A stretch of 64,000 bases of DNA, from assembly GCA_947501215.1 (NCBI GenBank), contig CANMUS010000002.1, positions 124,001-188,000 on the forward strand. Reading direction: 5' to 3'. Below the pieces are notes generated by a model. It made no database searches. It was not told the origin of the DNA and saw only the letters and a list, made by a program, of their open reading frames with translations. The stretch comes from an uncultured Erythrobacter sp. (GTDB lineage: Bacteria; Pseudomonadota; Alphaproteobacteria; Sphingomonadales; Sphingomonadaceae). A program made the translations under genes and the position numbers. This document shows positions 1 through 7,842 of this stretch, piece by piece (positions within the stretch are counted from its first letter, which is position 1; every line of letters starts with the position of its first letter).

Positions 1-7
1 TGCCTAA

Positions 8-24
8 CCTCTCGAATCGAGAGG
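8..24 (+). promoter_or_regulatory. Short palindrome overlapping the ribosome binding site of the GMC oxidoreductase gene
   Basis: CCTCTCGAATCGAGAGG can fold into a 7-bp stem with an AAT loop. Its right arm contains part of the purine-rich Shine-Dalgarno stretch GAGAGGAG (19-26), which lies five bases before the ATG at 32. The fold could hide the ribosome binding site, or the dyad could be a repressor operator. The sequence does not decide between these. Confidence 0.4.
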
Positions 25-31
25 AGATATC

Positions 32-1618
32 ATGGATGAATTCGACGTGGTCGTCGTGGGCGGCGGTAGCGGAGGCAGCGCGGTCGCGGGCCGGCTGGCA
101 GAGGCCGGCAAGCGCGTGTGCCTGCTGGAGGCAGGAGGGCGCAACAATACTGCCCTGATCAAGACGCCGGGCTTCATGCCCTTCCTCACGGACAAGTCGA
201 ACTACCGCTACGAAACGGTGCCACAAAAGGGGCTGAACGGGCGCACCGGCTACCAGCCGCGCGGACGCGGGCTCGGCGGCTCCTCCGCGATCAACGCCAT
301 GGTCTATATCCGCGGCAATAGCTGGGATTACGACAATTGGGCCGCGCTCGGCTGCTCCGGCTGGAGCTATGATGACGTGCTCCCCTATTTCAAACGCGCC
401 GAACACAATGTGCGGGGCGAGGACGAATTTCACGGCGACGATGGCCCGCTGTGGGTCAGCGACCAGAAATGGCCCAACCCAGGCAGCCTGGCATTCGTTG
501 AGGCCGCCGCGCAGTTGCAGCTCCCGCGCAATACCGATTTCAACGGAGCCACCCAGGCAGGGTTCGGCCTCTACCAAGTGACGCAGAAGGATGGCGAACG
601 CTGGTCCGCCGCGCGCGCCTATGTCGAGCCGAAGCGGAAGTCGAAAAACCTCGACATCCGCATCGGCGTCACTGTCCAGCGACTGGAGATCACCGACGGC
701 CGTGTCACCGGGGTGACCTATTCGGTCGGCGGCAAGGAGCGTATGGTCTCAGCGCGCGGAGCCGTGGTGCTCTCCGCCGGAGCTTTCAACTCGCCGCAGA
801 TCCTGATGCTGTCCGGTGTCGGGCCGGCGGCGCACCTGCGCGAGCATGGGATCGAGGTGAAGCTGGACAAGCCCGCCGTCGGGTCGGACCTGCAGGACCA
901 TATCGACTACGTCTCCAGCTGGGAAACGCAGAGCAAGGACTTCATCGGCGACAGCCTCGCGGGCACCGTGCGCATGGCCAAGGCCATCGTCGAGCACCGG
1001 CGCAAGCGTACCGGCATCATGACCACGCCCTATGCCGAAGCCGGCGGGTTCTGGAAGGTCATGCCCGATGCACCTGCACCCGACATCCAGTGGCACTTCG
1101 TACCCGCCATGCTGGAGGATCACGGACGCGAGAAGGTGAAAGGCCACGGCTTTTCATTGCACGCCTGCGTGCTGCGGCCCGAGAGCCGGGGCACCGTGCG
1201 CCTCGACAGCCGCGAAGCGAGCCACGCTCCGCGCATCGACCCGAACTTCCTCGACGACGACCGCGATATGGCGACCTTGCGCGAAGGCGTGCGGCTGTCG
1301 CACCGGATTGCGTCCTCGCCGAGCCTTGCGCGCTACGAGCCGAAGGACCGCTACGCGATCGACCTCGACGACGATGCGCAGCTTGACGAACTGATCCGCA
1401 GCCGCGCCGACACCGTCTACCACCCGGTCGGTACGTGCCGCATGGGCGCAGATGCCGACGCGGTAGTCGATCCGACGCTGAAAGCGCGCGGGATCGACGG
1501 GCTCTACATCGCCGATGCCAGCATCATGCCACGTCTCGTCAGCGGCAATACCAATGCCCCGAGCATCATGATCGGCGAACGCTGCGCCGACTTTGTGAAG
1601 GACGCGTTGGCTGCATAG
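32..1618 (+). CDS. GMC-family FAD-dependent oxidoreductase (choline/alcohol dehydrogenase-like)
   Basis: A 528-residue flavoenzyme of the glucose-methanol-choline family, expected to oxidise an alcohol with FAD; the substrate cannot be read from sequence. An N-terminal dinucleotide-binding motif (VVVGGGSGGSAVAGRL, residues about 6-21) is followed by the first GMC signature (GRGLGGSSAINAMVYIRG, about 82-99). The C-terminal substrate region has YHPVGTCRMG with the likely catalytic His near 464, and GNTNAPS with the partner Asn near 506-508. Length is normal for choline dehydrogenase-like members (about 530-560). There is no signal peptide, so it is probably cytoplasmic. AGGAG lies five bases before the ATG. 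It converges on a TonB-dependent receptor; a shared role in uptake and oxidation of one compound is possible but unproven. Confidence 0.93.
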   Translation: MDEFDVVVVGGGSGGSAVAGRLAEAGKRVCLLEAGGRNNTALIKTPGFMPFLTDKSNYRYETVPQKGLNGRTGYQPRGRGLGGSSAINAMVYIRGNSWDYDNWAALGCSGWSYDDVLPYFKRAEHNVRGEDEFHGDDGPLWVSDQKWPNPGSLAFVEAAAQLQLPRNTDFNGATQAGFGLYQVTQKDGERWSAARAYVEPKRKSKNLDIRIGVTVQRLEITDGRVTGVTYSVGGKERMVSARGAVVLSAGAFNSPQILMLSGVGPAAHLREHGIEVKLDKPAVGSDLQDHIDYVSSWETQSKDFIGDSLAGTVRMAKAIVEHRRKRTGIMTTPYAEAGGFWKVMPDAPAPDIQWHFVPAMLEDHGREKVKGHGFSLHACVLRPESRGTVRLDSREASHAPRIDPNFLDDDRDMATLREGVRLSHRIASSPSLARYEPKDRYAIDLDDDAQLDELIRSRADTVYHPVGTCRMGADADAVVDPTLKARGIDGLYIADASIMPRLVSGNTNAPSIMIGERCADFVKDALAA

Positions 1619-1624
1619 CAAAAC

Positions 1625-1652
1625 AAAAAGAGGCGGGATCGAAGCCCGCCCC
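1625..1652 (-). terminator. Intrinsic terminator of the TonB-dependent receptor gene
   Basis: Read on the minus strand, a GGCGGG/CCCGCC stem with a seven-base loop is followed by TCTTTTTG. It lies 20-45 bases past the stop of the receptor gene and 7 bases past the end of the converging oxidoreductase gene. The T-run is on the minus-strand side. Confidence 0.7.
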
Positions 1653-1671
1653 TCTAGTTTACTCGCGCCTC

Positions 1672-4095
1672 TTAAAACGACTGGCGCGCCGTTATGCCGA
1701 AGGTCCGCGGCGTGCTGACCCGATAGCCGAGACGCGCCCGGCCACCGCGCTCGCGGTCGAAGCTGAGCAGAGCATTCTCGTCGAGCAGATTGTTCACGTA
1801 GACAACCAGCGAGAAGCCCGAGTCGAAATCGACGCCTGCATTCAAGTTCACCAGATCGTAGGACGGCAGCAGCAGATCGACCGTGGTCGATGCGTCGGCC
1901 GGGGCTCCGCGGAACGGCAGGCCATGCACGAAGGTGCGCGGATTGTTCTCCTGGTCCGCCGGCTGCGTATAGCGATTGCCGACATGGCTGTAGGATGCCG
2001 CCACATAGGCATCCGCTGTGGCCGAAACCGGGAATTCGTAGCTGCCCGAGACCGAAAGCTGGAATTCCGGCACCGACGGAAGCCGGTTGCCCTCGCGAAT
2101 GCCGGTGGCGGTGGCCAGCGGCTCGGGCAGGGTCGAATCGAATTCCGCTTCGATCAGGCTGCCTGAGAAGACGAAGTCCAGGCCCGGGGTGGGTGAGAAG
2201 CCGACTTCGGCTTCCACACCCGTCGAATGGGCATCCGGAACGTTGAACACCACGCGTGAAGAGCAACTGCCCGCATCGAGCGTAACCTGCAGGTCGCTGA
2301 TGTCGTTATAGAAGCCCGCGACATTGGCATAGAGACCGCGCCCCTGCGCCTTTGCGCCGACTTCGTAGTTCCACAGGCTTTCGTCGTCATAGCTCTGGAA
2401 CGAGCCGAACAGCGCTTCGTCGTCCGGCGAACAGAGCGTAACGTTGAGCGGATCGTTCACCCCACCGAGGCGGAAGCCCTTCGATGCCTGTGCGTTGAGC
2501 GTCAGCGTGTCGTTGACGTCGTAGCTGAGCAGAATACGCGGGCTCACGCCGTCGGATTTCGTGGTATCTGCCGCATTGTCGCCATTGGCGAACAGACCGC
2601 CCGAGATGAAGCGGCGGCTTTCCTCGAAGTCGTAATAACGCGCACCGACCGTCACATCGAAAGCATCGGTGATAGCGTAGGTCGCTTCCCCGAAAATGGC
2701 GATCTGCTCCAGTTCGTAGGGAATATCGGCATTGTAGGGCGAATCGAGGTTCGGGAAACCATTGGCGACTGCTGCCGAGGTTCCCGCGCCAAGCGTAGCA
2801 TCGGTCGCCGCCGCGTAGCCCGGTGTCGGCAGGCGCTGGCGGTAGAAGCGATCGGTGCTCGAATAGAACCCGCCGACAACCCACTGGAACGGCCCGCTGC
2901 CATTGGACGACAGCCGCAGCTCCTGCGTGATCGCGTTTACATCGGTCGTATCGCGCAAGTTCGACGGCAGGTTGATCGCAGCGGTTGGATAGCCGAGATC
3001 GACCGAAACCGATCCGCTCAGCGCGCTGCCATCGCGGCTCACCAGGATATCGCGATTGGTGTAAGAGCTGACCGAGGTCAACGTGACCGCGCCGAGTTCC
3101 GCCTCGACCCCCAGGTCGGCGATCAGTGTTTCGTCCTCGAACGCCTCGCGCAGCTTCAGATATTGCTCGCGCTCGTCGAAGACGGTCGGATCGGCTTGGT
3201 CGGGGTTGGCGTAGAGGTTCCAGATCTCCTGCCGGTTGAAGCCGTCGGCGGTGATCTTCTGGTAGATGAAGCGCGGGGTGATGCTGAAGCCTTCGCCCGT
3301 GTCGATGGTCAGCGCCAGCCGGCCGCCATAGCGTTCGCCGCCATTGATGTCCTCGCCGCCAGCCGGGCCGATCGCATCGATGAAGCCACCATACTGCGTG
3401 TAATAACCGACGGCGCGGATGGCTGCACGTTCACCGAGCGGCAGGTTGACCATACCCTTGGCGTGCCAGCCTAGATCGTCCCCGTCGACGAGGTTCACAT
3501 TGCCCTCGACAAGGCCTTCGGTCACACCGATCAGCGGCTGGTTGGTGATGTACCGGATTGTGCCGCCGACGCTGCCCGAGCCGAACAGCGTGCCTTGCGG
3601 ACCGCGCAGCGTTTCGACGCGATTGAGATCGAACAGGTCGAGATCGGGCGTGAACAGCGAGAGCGAAATGACGCTTTCATCGAGATAGACACCGACCTGC
3701 TCCTTCACACCCGGCTGGTCGCGCACGACCTGGCCGGCGGAAACGCCGCGCACCGACACCTGGCTCTGGCCCGGCCCGAGGTTCTGGACCGAAAGCCCGG
3801 CGACGTTGCGCGACAGGTCCTCAAGATTGCCTGCGCCCGATTTCTGGATGTCTTCCTGCGTCTGCGCATTGATCGAAAACGGCACGTCCTGAATCGTGGA
3901 GTCGCGCTTGGTCGCAGTGACGATGATGACATCCTGGTCGCCTTCGACTTGCTCCGCGACCTGTGCGGTCGCCGGGCTCGCAATAGCGACGAGGCCGCAG
4001 CCTGCGAGCAGCGCCGCGGTGCGGCTCCTCCTGCGTGCGGGCGTTTTCAACCCTGCAACAACAAGCGGGATGAATCCGGGATGGAGACTTATCAA
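1672..4095 (-). CDS. TonB-dependent outer-membrane receptor
   Basis: About 800 residues, the usual size of a TonB-dependent transporter: an N-terminal plug in a 22-strand outer-membrane barrel, powered by TonB-ExbB-ExbD. A signal peptide (hydrophobic stretch ending SPATAQ near residue 45) precedes a TonB-box-like IIVTATKRD (about 55-63). The plug follows (VPFSINAQTQEDI, then SVRGVSAGQ). The protein ends in a classic barrel terminus, TFGITARQSF, with a C-terminal Phe. The ligand is unknown; the plug resembles the large sphingomonad family linked to diverse organics. The start is uncertain: TTG at 4095 gives a long n-region, and a TTG at 4050 (MKTPARRRSRTAA) gives a more normal signal peptide. 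Neither has a strong ribosome binding site. It converges with the GMC oxidoreductase gene. Confidence 0.92.
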   Translation of the reverse strand: MISLHPGFIPLVVAGLKTPARRRSRTAALLAGCGLVAIASPATAQVAEQVEGDQDVIIVTATKRDSTIQDVPFSINAQTQEDIQKSGAGNLEDLSRNVAGLSVQNLGPGQSQVSVRGVSAGQVVRDQPGVKEQVGVYLDESVISLSLFTPDLDLFDLNRVETLRGPQGTLFGSGSVGGTIRYITNQPLIGVTEGLVEGNVNLVDGDDLGWHAKGMVNLPLGERAAIRAVGYYTQYGGFIDAIGPAGGEDINGGERYGGRLALTIDTGEGFSITPRFIYQKITADGFNRQEIWNLYANPDQADPTVFDEREQYLKLREAFEDETLIADLGVEAELGAVTLTSVSSYTNRDILVSRDGSALSGSVSVDLGYPTAAINLPSNLRDTTDVNAITQELRLSSNGSGPFQWVVGGFYSSTDRFYRQRLPTPGYAAATDATLGAGTSAAVANGFPNLDSPYNADIPYELEQIAIFGEATYAITDAFDVTVGARYYDFEESRRFISGGLFANGDNAADTTKSDGVSPRILLSYDVNDTLTLNAQASKGFRLGGVNDPLNVTLCSPDDEALFGSFQSYDDESLWNYEVGAKAQGRGLYANVAGFYNDISDLQVTLDAGSCSSRVVFNVPDAHSTGVEAEVGFSPTPGLDFVFSGSLIEAEFDSTLPEPLATATGIREGNRLPSVPEFQLSVSGSYEFPVSATADAYVAASYSHVGNRYTQPADQENNPRTFVHGLPFRGAPADASTTVDLLLPSYDLVNLNAGVDFDSGFSLVVYVNNLLDENALLSFDRERGGRARLGYRVSTPRTFGITARQSF

Positions 4096-4164
4096 TAGTT
4101 ATAATATGCGAGCACTCATTTGACGGATACTGCGTAGCAATCGAGTCACATCGGCGTGGCGCGC

Positions 4165-4195
4165 AAAAAAGGGGCCGGAGAATGATCTCCGGCCC
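4165..4195 (-). terminator. Intrinsic terminator downstream of amtB
   Basis: On the minus strand a GGGCCGGAG/CTCCGGCCC stem is followed by CTTTTTTGC. It lies about 150 bases past the amtB stop and before the receptor promoter region, so it should end the glnK-amtB transcript. Confidence 0.8.
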
Positions 4196-4296
4196 TTGAA
4201 GGCTCATGTTCGCAGGAGGAACATCGTTTGGCAGGGCCACCTCCGAGAGGAGAGGAGAGAGAAGAGGCGACCCCGCCTAACTCGTATGTTCGGGTC

Positions 4297-4340
4297 GCGT
4301 CGCGAAGGGCGAAAACCGGTGCCCACTTTTCGCGCGACGC
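4297..4340. repeat. Small palindromic repeat with AAAACCGGTGCCCACTTTT core
   Basis: Outer arms GCGTCGCG (4297-4304) and CGCGACGC (4333-4340) enclose a core with CGAAAA opposite TTTTCG. The core resembles a short dyad I recall as scattered through alphaproteobacterial intergenic regions (AAACCGGTTCCCACTTTT). It starts eight bases past the amtB stop. Only one copy is in this window, so its repeat status rests on recall. Confidence 0.45.
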
Positions 4341-4347
4341 TCCCGTA

Positions 4348-5691
4348 TCAGTTGTAGGCCCGCTCCCCGTGTTCGGAGATGTCGAGGCCGTCGACTTCGG
4401 CTTCCTCGGTGACCCTGAGGCCGAGCAGCATCTTGACGACCAGTCCGACGACCAGGGTGCCGATACCGGCCCAGGCAATCGTCACTAGTACGCTGTAGAT
4501 CTGGACCCAGAGCTGGGCGCCGAGTGCGGTCGAGCCGTCGCCAGGACCGGCAAGGAACGGCTGGTAGACCACCGCCGTGCCGATCGCGCCGACGATGCCG
4601 CCGATACCGTGGATGCCGAAGGCGTCGAGGCTGTCGTCGTAACCGAGCTTGGCCTTGATCTTCGCCACGAATACGTAGCAGACGGTCGAGCTGACGATGC
4701 CGAGCAGGATCGCGCCGAAGGGACCGCTGTTACCCGCTGCAGGCGTCACGGCGACGAGGCCGGCGATGACGCCCGAGCAGAAGCCGAGAGCCGAGCCCTT
4801 GTGCCCTGCCAGCTTCTCGATCACCATCCACGTCAGCGCACCTGCCGCCGTGGCGACGAAGGTATTAATCATGGCAAGTCCGGCCGAAGCATCCGCCTCG
4901 AGTGCCGAACCGGCGTTGAAGCCGAACCAGCCCACCCACAGGAGGCCCGTGCCGACCATGGTCAGCGTCAGGCTGTGCGGCGGCATCGGCTCAGCCGGAT
5001 AGCCGCGACGCTTGCCGAGAAGGTAAGCAAGCACGAGGCCCGAGACACCGGCGTTGATGTGCACCACGGTACCGCCCGCAAAGTCGAGCGCGCCGTCTTC
5101 GAACAGCAGCCCGCCACCGGCCCAGACCATGTGGGCGATCGGGAAATAGACGATTGTCAGCCATAGCGGCACGAACAGCATGACGGCGCTGAATTTCATC
5201 CGCTCTGCCGTCGCGCCCAGGATGAGCGCCGCGGTAATAGCCGCGAAGGTCATCTGGAAACTGATGAACACGAACTCGCTGATCACCTCGTCGGTGAAGG
5301 TCGCGGCCGTGCTCGATGCGTCGGTCTGCGCCAGGAAGAGATTGCCCCAGCTGAAGAACGCATTGCCTTCCGGACCGAAGGCGGTGGAATAGCCCCACAT
5401 CACCCAGACGAGCATCGCCAGCGAGGCGGTCGCGCCGATCTGGGTCATGGTAGAGAGCATGTTTTTGGAGCGGGTGAGGCCGCCGTAGAACAGCGCGAGG
5501 CCTGGCAGGATCATCAGCATGACCAAGACGGTCGCGGTCATCATCCAGGCATTGTTGCCGGGATTGGGCACGGCTGCCGCCGCTTCCGCGACTGCAACGG
5601 GCGCCTGGAGCCCCGGATCTTGCGCAAATGCCGCAACCGGCGCGAGGAACGCGAGGCCGACGGCGCTCACGCGGGAAAGAGTGCGAAGCAT
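4348..5691 (-). CDS. amtB: Ammonium transporter
   Basis: An Amt/MEP/Rh channel of 447 residues that conducts ammonia/ammonium across the inner membrane as a trimer. A cleavable signal peptide (LAFLAPVAAFAQD) is followed by eleven predicted helices. The family motif at helix 5 is seen in FAGGTVVHINAG (one pore His), with the second pore His in FGIHGIGG near the C-terminus. ATG at 5691 was chosen because AAGGAA lies six bases before it; a GTG at 5715 would overlap glnK and extend the signal peptide. Coupling to glnK is the standard arrangement: GlnK plugs AmtB when nitrogen is plentiful. The sigma-54 site upstream of glnK should control both. Confidence 0.96.
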   Translation of the reverse strand: MLRTLSRVSAVGLAFLAPVAAFAQDPGLQAPVAVAEAAAAVPNPGNNAWMMTATVLVMLMILPGLALFYGGLTRSKNMLSTMTQIGATASLAMLVWVMWGYSTAFGPEGNAFFSWGNLFLAQTDASSTAATFTDEVISEFVFISFQMTFAAITAALILGATAERMKFSAVMLFVPLWLTIVYFPIAHMVWAGGGLLFEDGALDFAGGTVVHINAGVSGLVLAYLLGKRRGYPAEPMPPHSLTLTMVGTGLLWVGWFGFNAGSALEADASAGLAMINTFVATAAGALTWMVIEKLAGHKGSALGFCSGVIAGLVAVTPAAGNSGPFGAILLGIVSSTVCYVFVAKIKAKLGYDDSLDAFGIHGIGGIVGAIGTAVVYQPFLAGPGDGSTALGAQLWVQIYSVLVTIAWAGIGTLVVGLVVKMLLGLRVTEEAEVDGLDISEHGERAYN

Positions 5692-5711
5692 GGTTGGTTC
5701 CTTCATCGTCG

Positions 5712-6050
5712 TCACAGCGCAGTATCGCCGGTTTCGCCGGTGCGGATGCGGGTGGCGCTGGCGAGGTCGAAGACGAAGATCTTCCCGTCGCCGATCGCCT
5801 CGCTGCTGGCGGTTTGCTGGATGGTTTCGACCACTTGCGGCGCAAGGTCGTCGCTGGTCGCGATCTCCAGCTTCACCTTGGGCAGCATGTTGGTCGAATA
5901 TTCGGCGCCGCGATAAATCTCGGTCTGCCCCTTCTGGCGCCCGAAGCCCTTGACCTCGGACACGGTCATTCCGGCCACACCCACCGCGCCGAGCGCTTCG
6001 CGCACTTCGTCGAGCTTGTATGGCTTGATGACGGCGATGATGAATTTCAC
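5712..6050 (-). CDS. glnK: Nitrogen regulatory protein P-II
   Basis: A 112-residue P-II trimer subunit that senses 2-oxoglutarate, ATP/ADP and, through GlnD uridylylation, glutamine. The N-terminus MKFIIAVIKPYKLDEVREAL is canonical. The T-loop reads GFGRQKGQTEIYRGAEYS, with the target Tyr in EYS near residue 51. The C-terminal part has GDGKIFVFDLASATRIRTGETG. The start codon is GTG at 6050, preceded by AGGGGG. It is followed closely by amtB, which favours GlnK over GlnB as the name. A sigma-54 promoter sits 55-70 bases upstream. Confidence 0.95.
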   Translation of the reverse strand: MKFIIAVIKPYKLDEVREALGAVGVAGMTVSEVKGFGRQKGQTEIYRGAEYSTNMLPKVKLEIATSDDLAPQVVETIQQTASSEAIGDGKIFVFDLASATRIRTGETGDTAL

Positions 6051-6104
6051 GCGTTCACCCCCTGCTGGCTATCGGCCGGCCCCGATGCCGGCTCTCGCAG
6101 GTGC

Positions 6105-6120
6105 AGCATGAAGCGTGCCA
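6105..6120 (-). promoter_or_regulatory. Sigma-54 promoter for glnK-amtB
   Basis: The minus strand reads TGGCACG-CTTC-ATGCT against the sigma-54 consensus TGGCACG-N4-TTGCW: one mismatch, with the essential GG (-24) and GC (-12) at correct spacing. Transcription would start near 6094, giving a 5' leader of about 44 bases before the glnK GTG. This fits NtrC-controlled nitrogen-starvation expression. No clear NtrC enhancer was recognised upstream. Confidence 0.75.
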
Positions 6121-6195
6121 AATTGAATTGTGAAGGCCACGGGCCCCAGGTCGGGGCCGAAAATCAGCCGGTCTGCCTAAATTATAATCGGCTGA

Positions 6196-6900
6196 TCATT
6201 TTGTGTGCAGTTTCAGCCGCGCGACGATTGGGAGGTGATCCGATGCGATCGCAGCCAGGGAGGTGTGATGCACCTTCGTGTCGACGCATTCCCAGTGGCG
6301 CGTGGCGGCGATCCGGTCGAGCGTCGCAATCGGCTGGCGGCTCGGATAGCTGCGGCCCGGTGTGACCAGCTGCCAGCCCTTGCCGAATTCCCGCATGGCG
6401 CCGGTATGGCGGCCCCACTGATTGAAATCGCCGAGGATGACAGAGGGCAAATCGCGTTTGCAGGCCTCGACATAGGTCAGGAGCGAGCGAATCTGGTCGC
6501 GGCGACGCAGGCCGGAAAGGTCTAGATGCGTGCCGATCACGCGCAACAGCCTGCCCTCCACGGCGATCTCGCCGCACGCCGCGCCCCGCGGCTCGAGGGT
6601 CGGAATGTCGAGCGCGTGGCTCGCGACGATCTCCACATCCCGCCTGACCAGCAGCGCATTGCCGTGCCAGCCGATGCTGCGCGGCCGCCGCGCGACCTCG
6701 ACCACCCGCCATCTGGTATCGTCGAGCGCAGCGCGCGGCAGCACCGTCGCCCGGTCGCCGATGCGCCGGTCCGCTTCCTGCAACGCGATGATATCAGCGT
6801 CCATCTCGTGCAGTACCGAGAGAATACGCTCGGGATCGCGCCGGCGATCGAGGCCCACTGCCTTATGTATGTTGTAGCTGGCGAAAGTGAGGTGCACCAT
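6196..6900 (-). CDS. Endonuclease/exonuclease/phosphatase family hydrolase
   Basis: A 234-residue DNase I-fold metal-dependent phosphoesterase. Family motifs appear in order: TFASYNIHK near the N-terminus, IIALQEAD (metal-binding Glu, about 41), GTHLDLSG (about 130), GDFNQWG (catalytic Asp/Asn, about 163) and SDHLPIVARL at the C-terminus (catalytic His). There is no signal peptide or membrane segment. In the family this compact form (COG3568-like) includes lipid phosphoesterases and nucleases; the substrate cannot be told. It stands apart from glnK by 145 bases and follows the alpha/beta hydrolase gene on the same strand. Confidence 0.85.
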   Translation of the reverse strand: MVHLTFASYNIHKAVGLDRRRDPERILSVLHEMDADIIALQEADRRIGDRATVLPRAALDDTRWRVVEVARRPRSIGWHGNALLVRRDVEIVASHALDIPTLEPRGAACGEIAVEGRLLRVIGTHLDLSGLRRRDQIRSLLTYVEACKRDLPSVILGDFNQWGRHTGAMREFGKGWQLVTPGRSYPSRQPIATLDRIAATRHWECVDTKVHHTSLAAIASDHLPIVARLKLHTK

Positions 6901-6935
6901 CGATCAACGCAAACGGTGCTGCGATGGTGCCATCG

Positions 6936-7823
6936 TCAGAGGAAATCCTTGAGCGTCGCCATGAACCGGTCGAACTGGTCGTGGTGGAGCCAGTGCCCCG
7001 CATTCTCGAACTCGATCACCTCGGCGTTGGCGAAGTGGTCGAGCCGCCCGTCGCCTTCGGGGTTCGAGGCCCAGCTGTCGGCGCCGTAAAGCAACAGGGT
7101 GGGCGCGGTGATCGCGGCCCAGGTCTGGTGGAGGAACTCGTCGGCGATGTCCTCGACCGGCCAGACGTTAAGGTGCGGGTCGAACTTCCAGCTATAGGTG
7201 CCGTCCTCGTTGCGATTGACACCGTGGATGGTGAGGTGCCGGGCCTGTTCCTCGGTGAGGTAGCTGTTCTCCTCGATCATCCGCGCGAAGGCGGCTTCGA
7301 TGCTCTCGTATTTGCGCGGGGATCGACCCGACGCGGCGCGCTTCTTGCCGATCCATTCGTTCAGCCGCTCGGGATAGGGCTTGGCGCGCATCTCTTCCTG
7401 CCGCTTGGGGCTGGGGCCGAGGCCTTCGATGGCGACGATCTTGGCGACCATGTCGGGAAAAGTCCCAGCATAGCGCAGTGAGACATTGCCGCCCATCGAG
7501 TGGCTGACGATAGTTACCGGGCCGACGCCGAGCTGGTGGATCAACTGCGCCAGATCATACACCATGTCGCTGGCAGAATAGTTGCCGTCCGAAACCCAGT
7601 CGGAGTCGCCATGGCCGCGGTGATCCATCGCGACCACGTGCCAGTCCTGACAAAGCTCTTCCGCCACCCAGTCCCAGCTGCGCGCATGGTCGCGCCCGCC
7701 ATGGACCAGCACGAGCGGCGGCTTCCCCCGATTGCCCCAATCGAGATAGTTGAGGCGCAGGCGCTGCGAGATGAAGGTCTGGGAAGTCGGGCCGGGAATG
7801 GTCATGTGCGGGCTTTGCGACAA
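6936..7823 (-). CDS. Alpha/beta hydrolase
   Basis: A 295-residue alpha/beta-hydrolase fold protein. The oxyanion region is VLVHGGRDHARSW (about 38-50), the nucleophile elbow is VSHSMGGN (Ser near 112), and the catalytic His is in NAGHWLHHDQF near residue 278. A candidate acid lies in LLYGADSW. A short lid domain separates core strands, as in epoxide hydrolases, haloalkane dehalogenases and esterases; the motifs do not choose among these. No signal peptide is visible. It follows prfC by 19 bases and could be co-transcribed with it. Confidence 0.86.
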   Translation of the reverse strand: MSQSPHMTIPGPTSQTFISQRLRLNYLDWGNRGKPPLVLVHGGRDHARSWDWVAEELCQDWHVVAMDHRGHGDSDWVSDGNYSASDMVYDLAQLIHQLGVGPVTIVSHSMGGNVSLRYAGTFPDMVAKIVAIEGLGPSPKRQEEMRAKPYPERLNEWIGKKRAASGRSPRKYESIEAAFARMIEENSYLTEEQARHLTIHGVNRNEDGTYSWKFDPHLNVWPVEDIADEFLHQTWAAITAPTLLLYGADSWASNPEGDGRLDHFANAEVIEFENAGHWLHHDQFDRFMATLKDFL

Positions 7824-7842
7824 GCCCCGCGCAGTTTCAACC

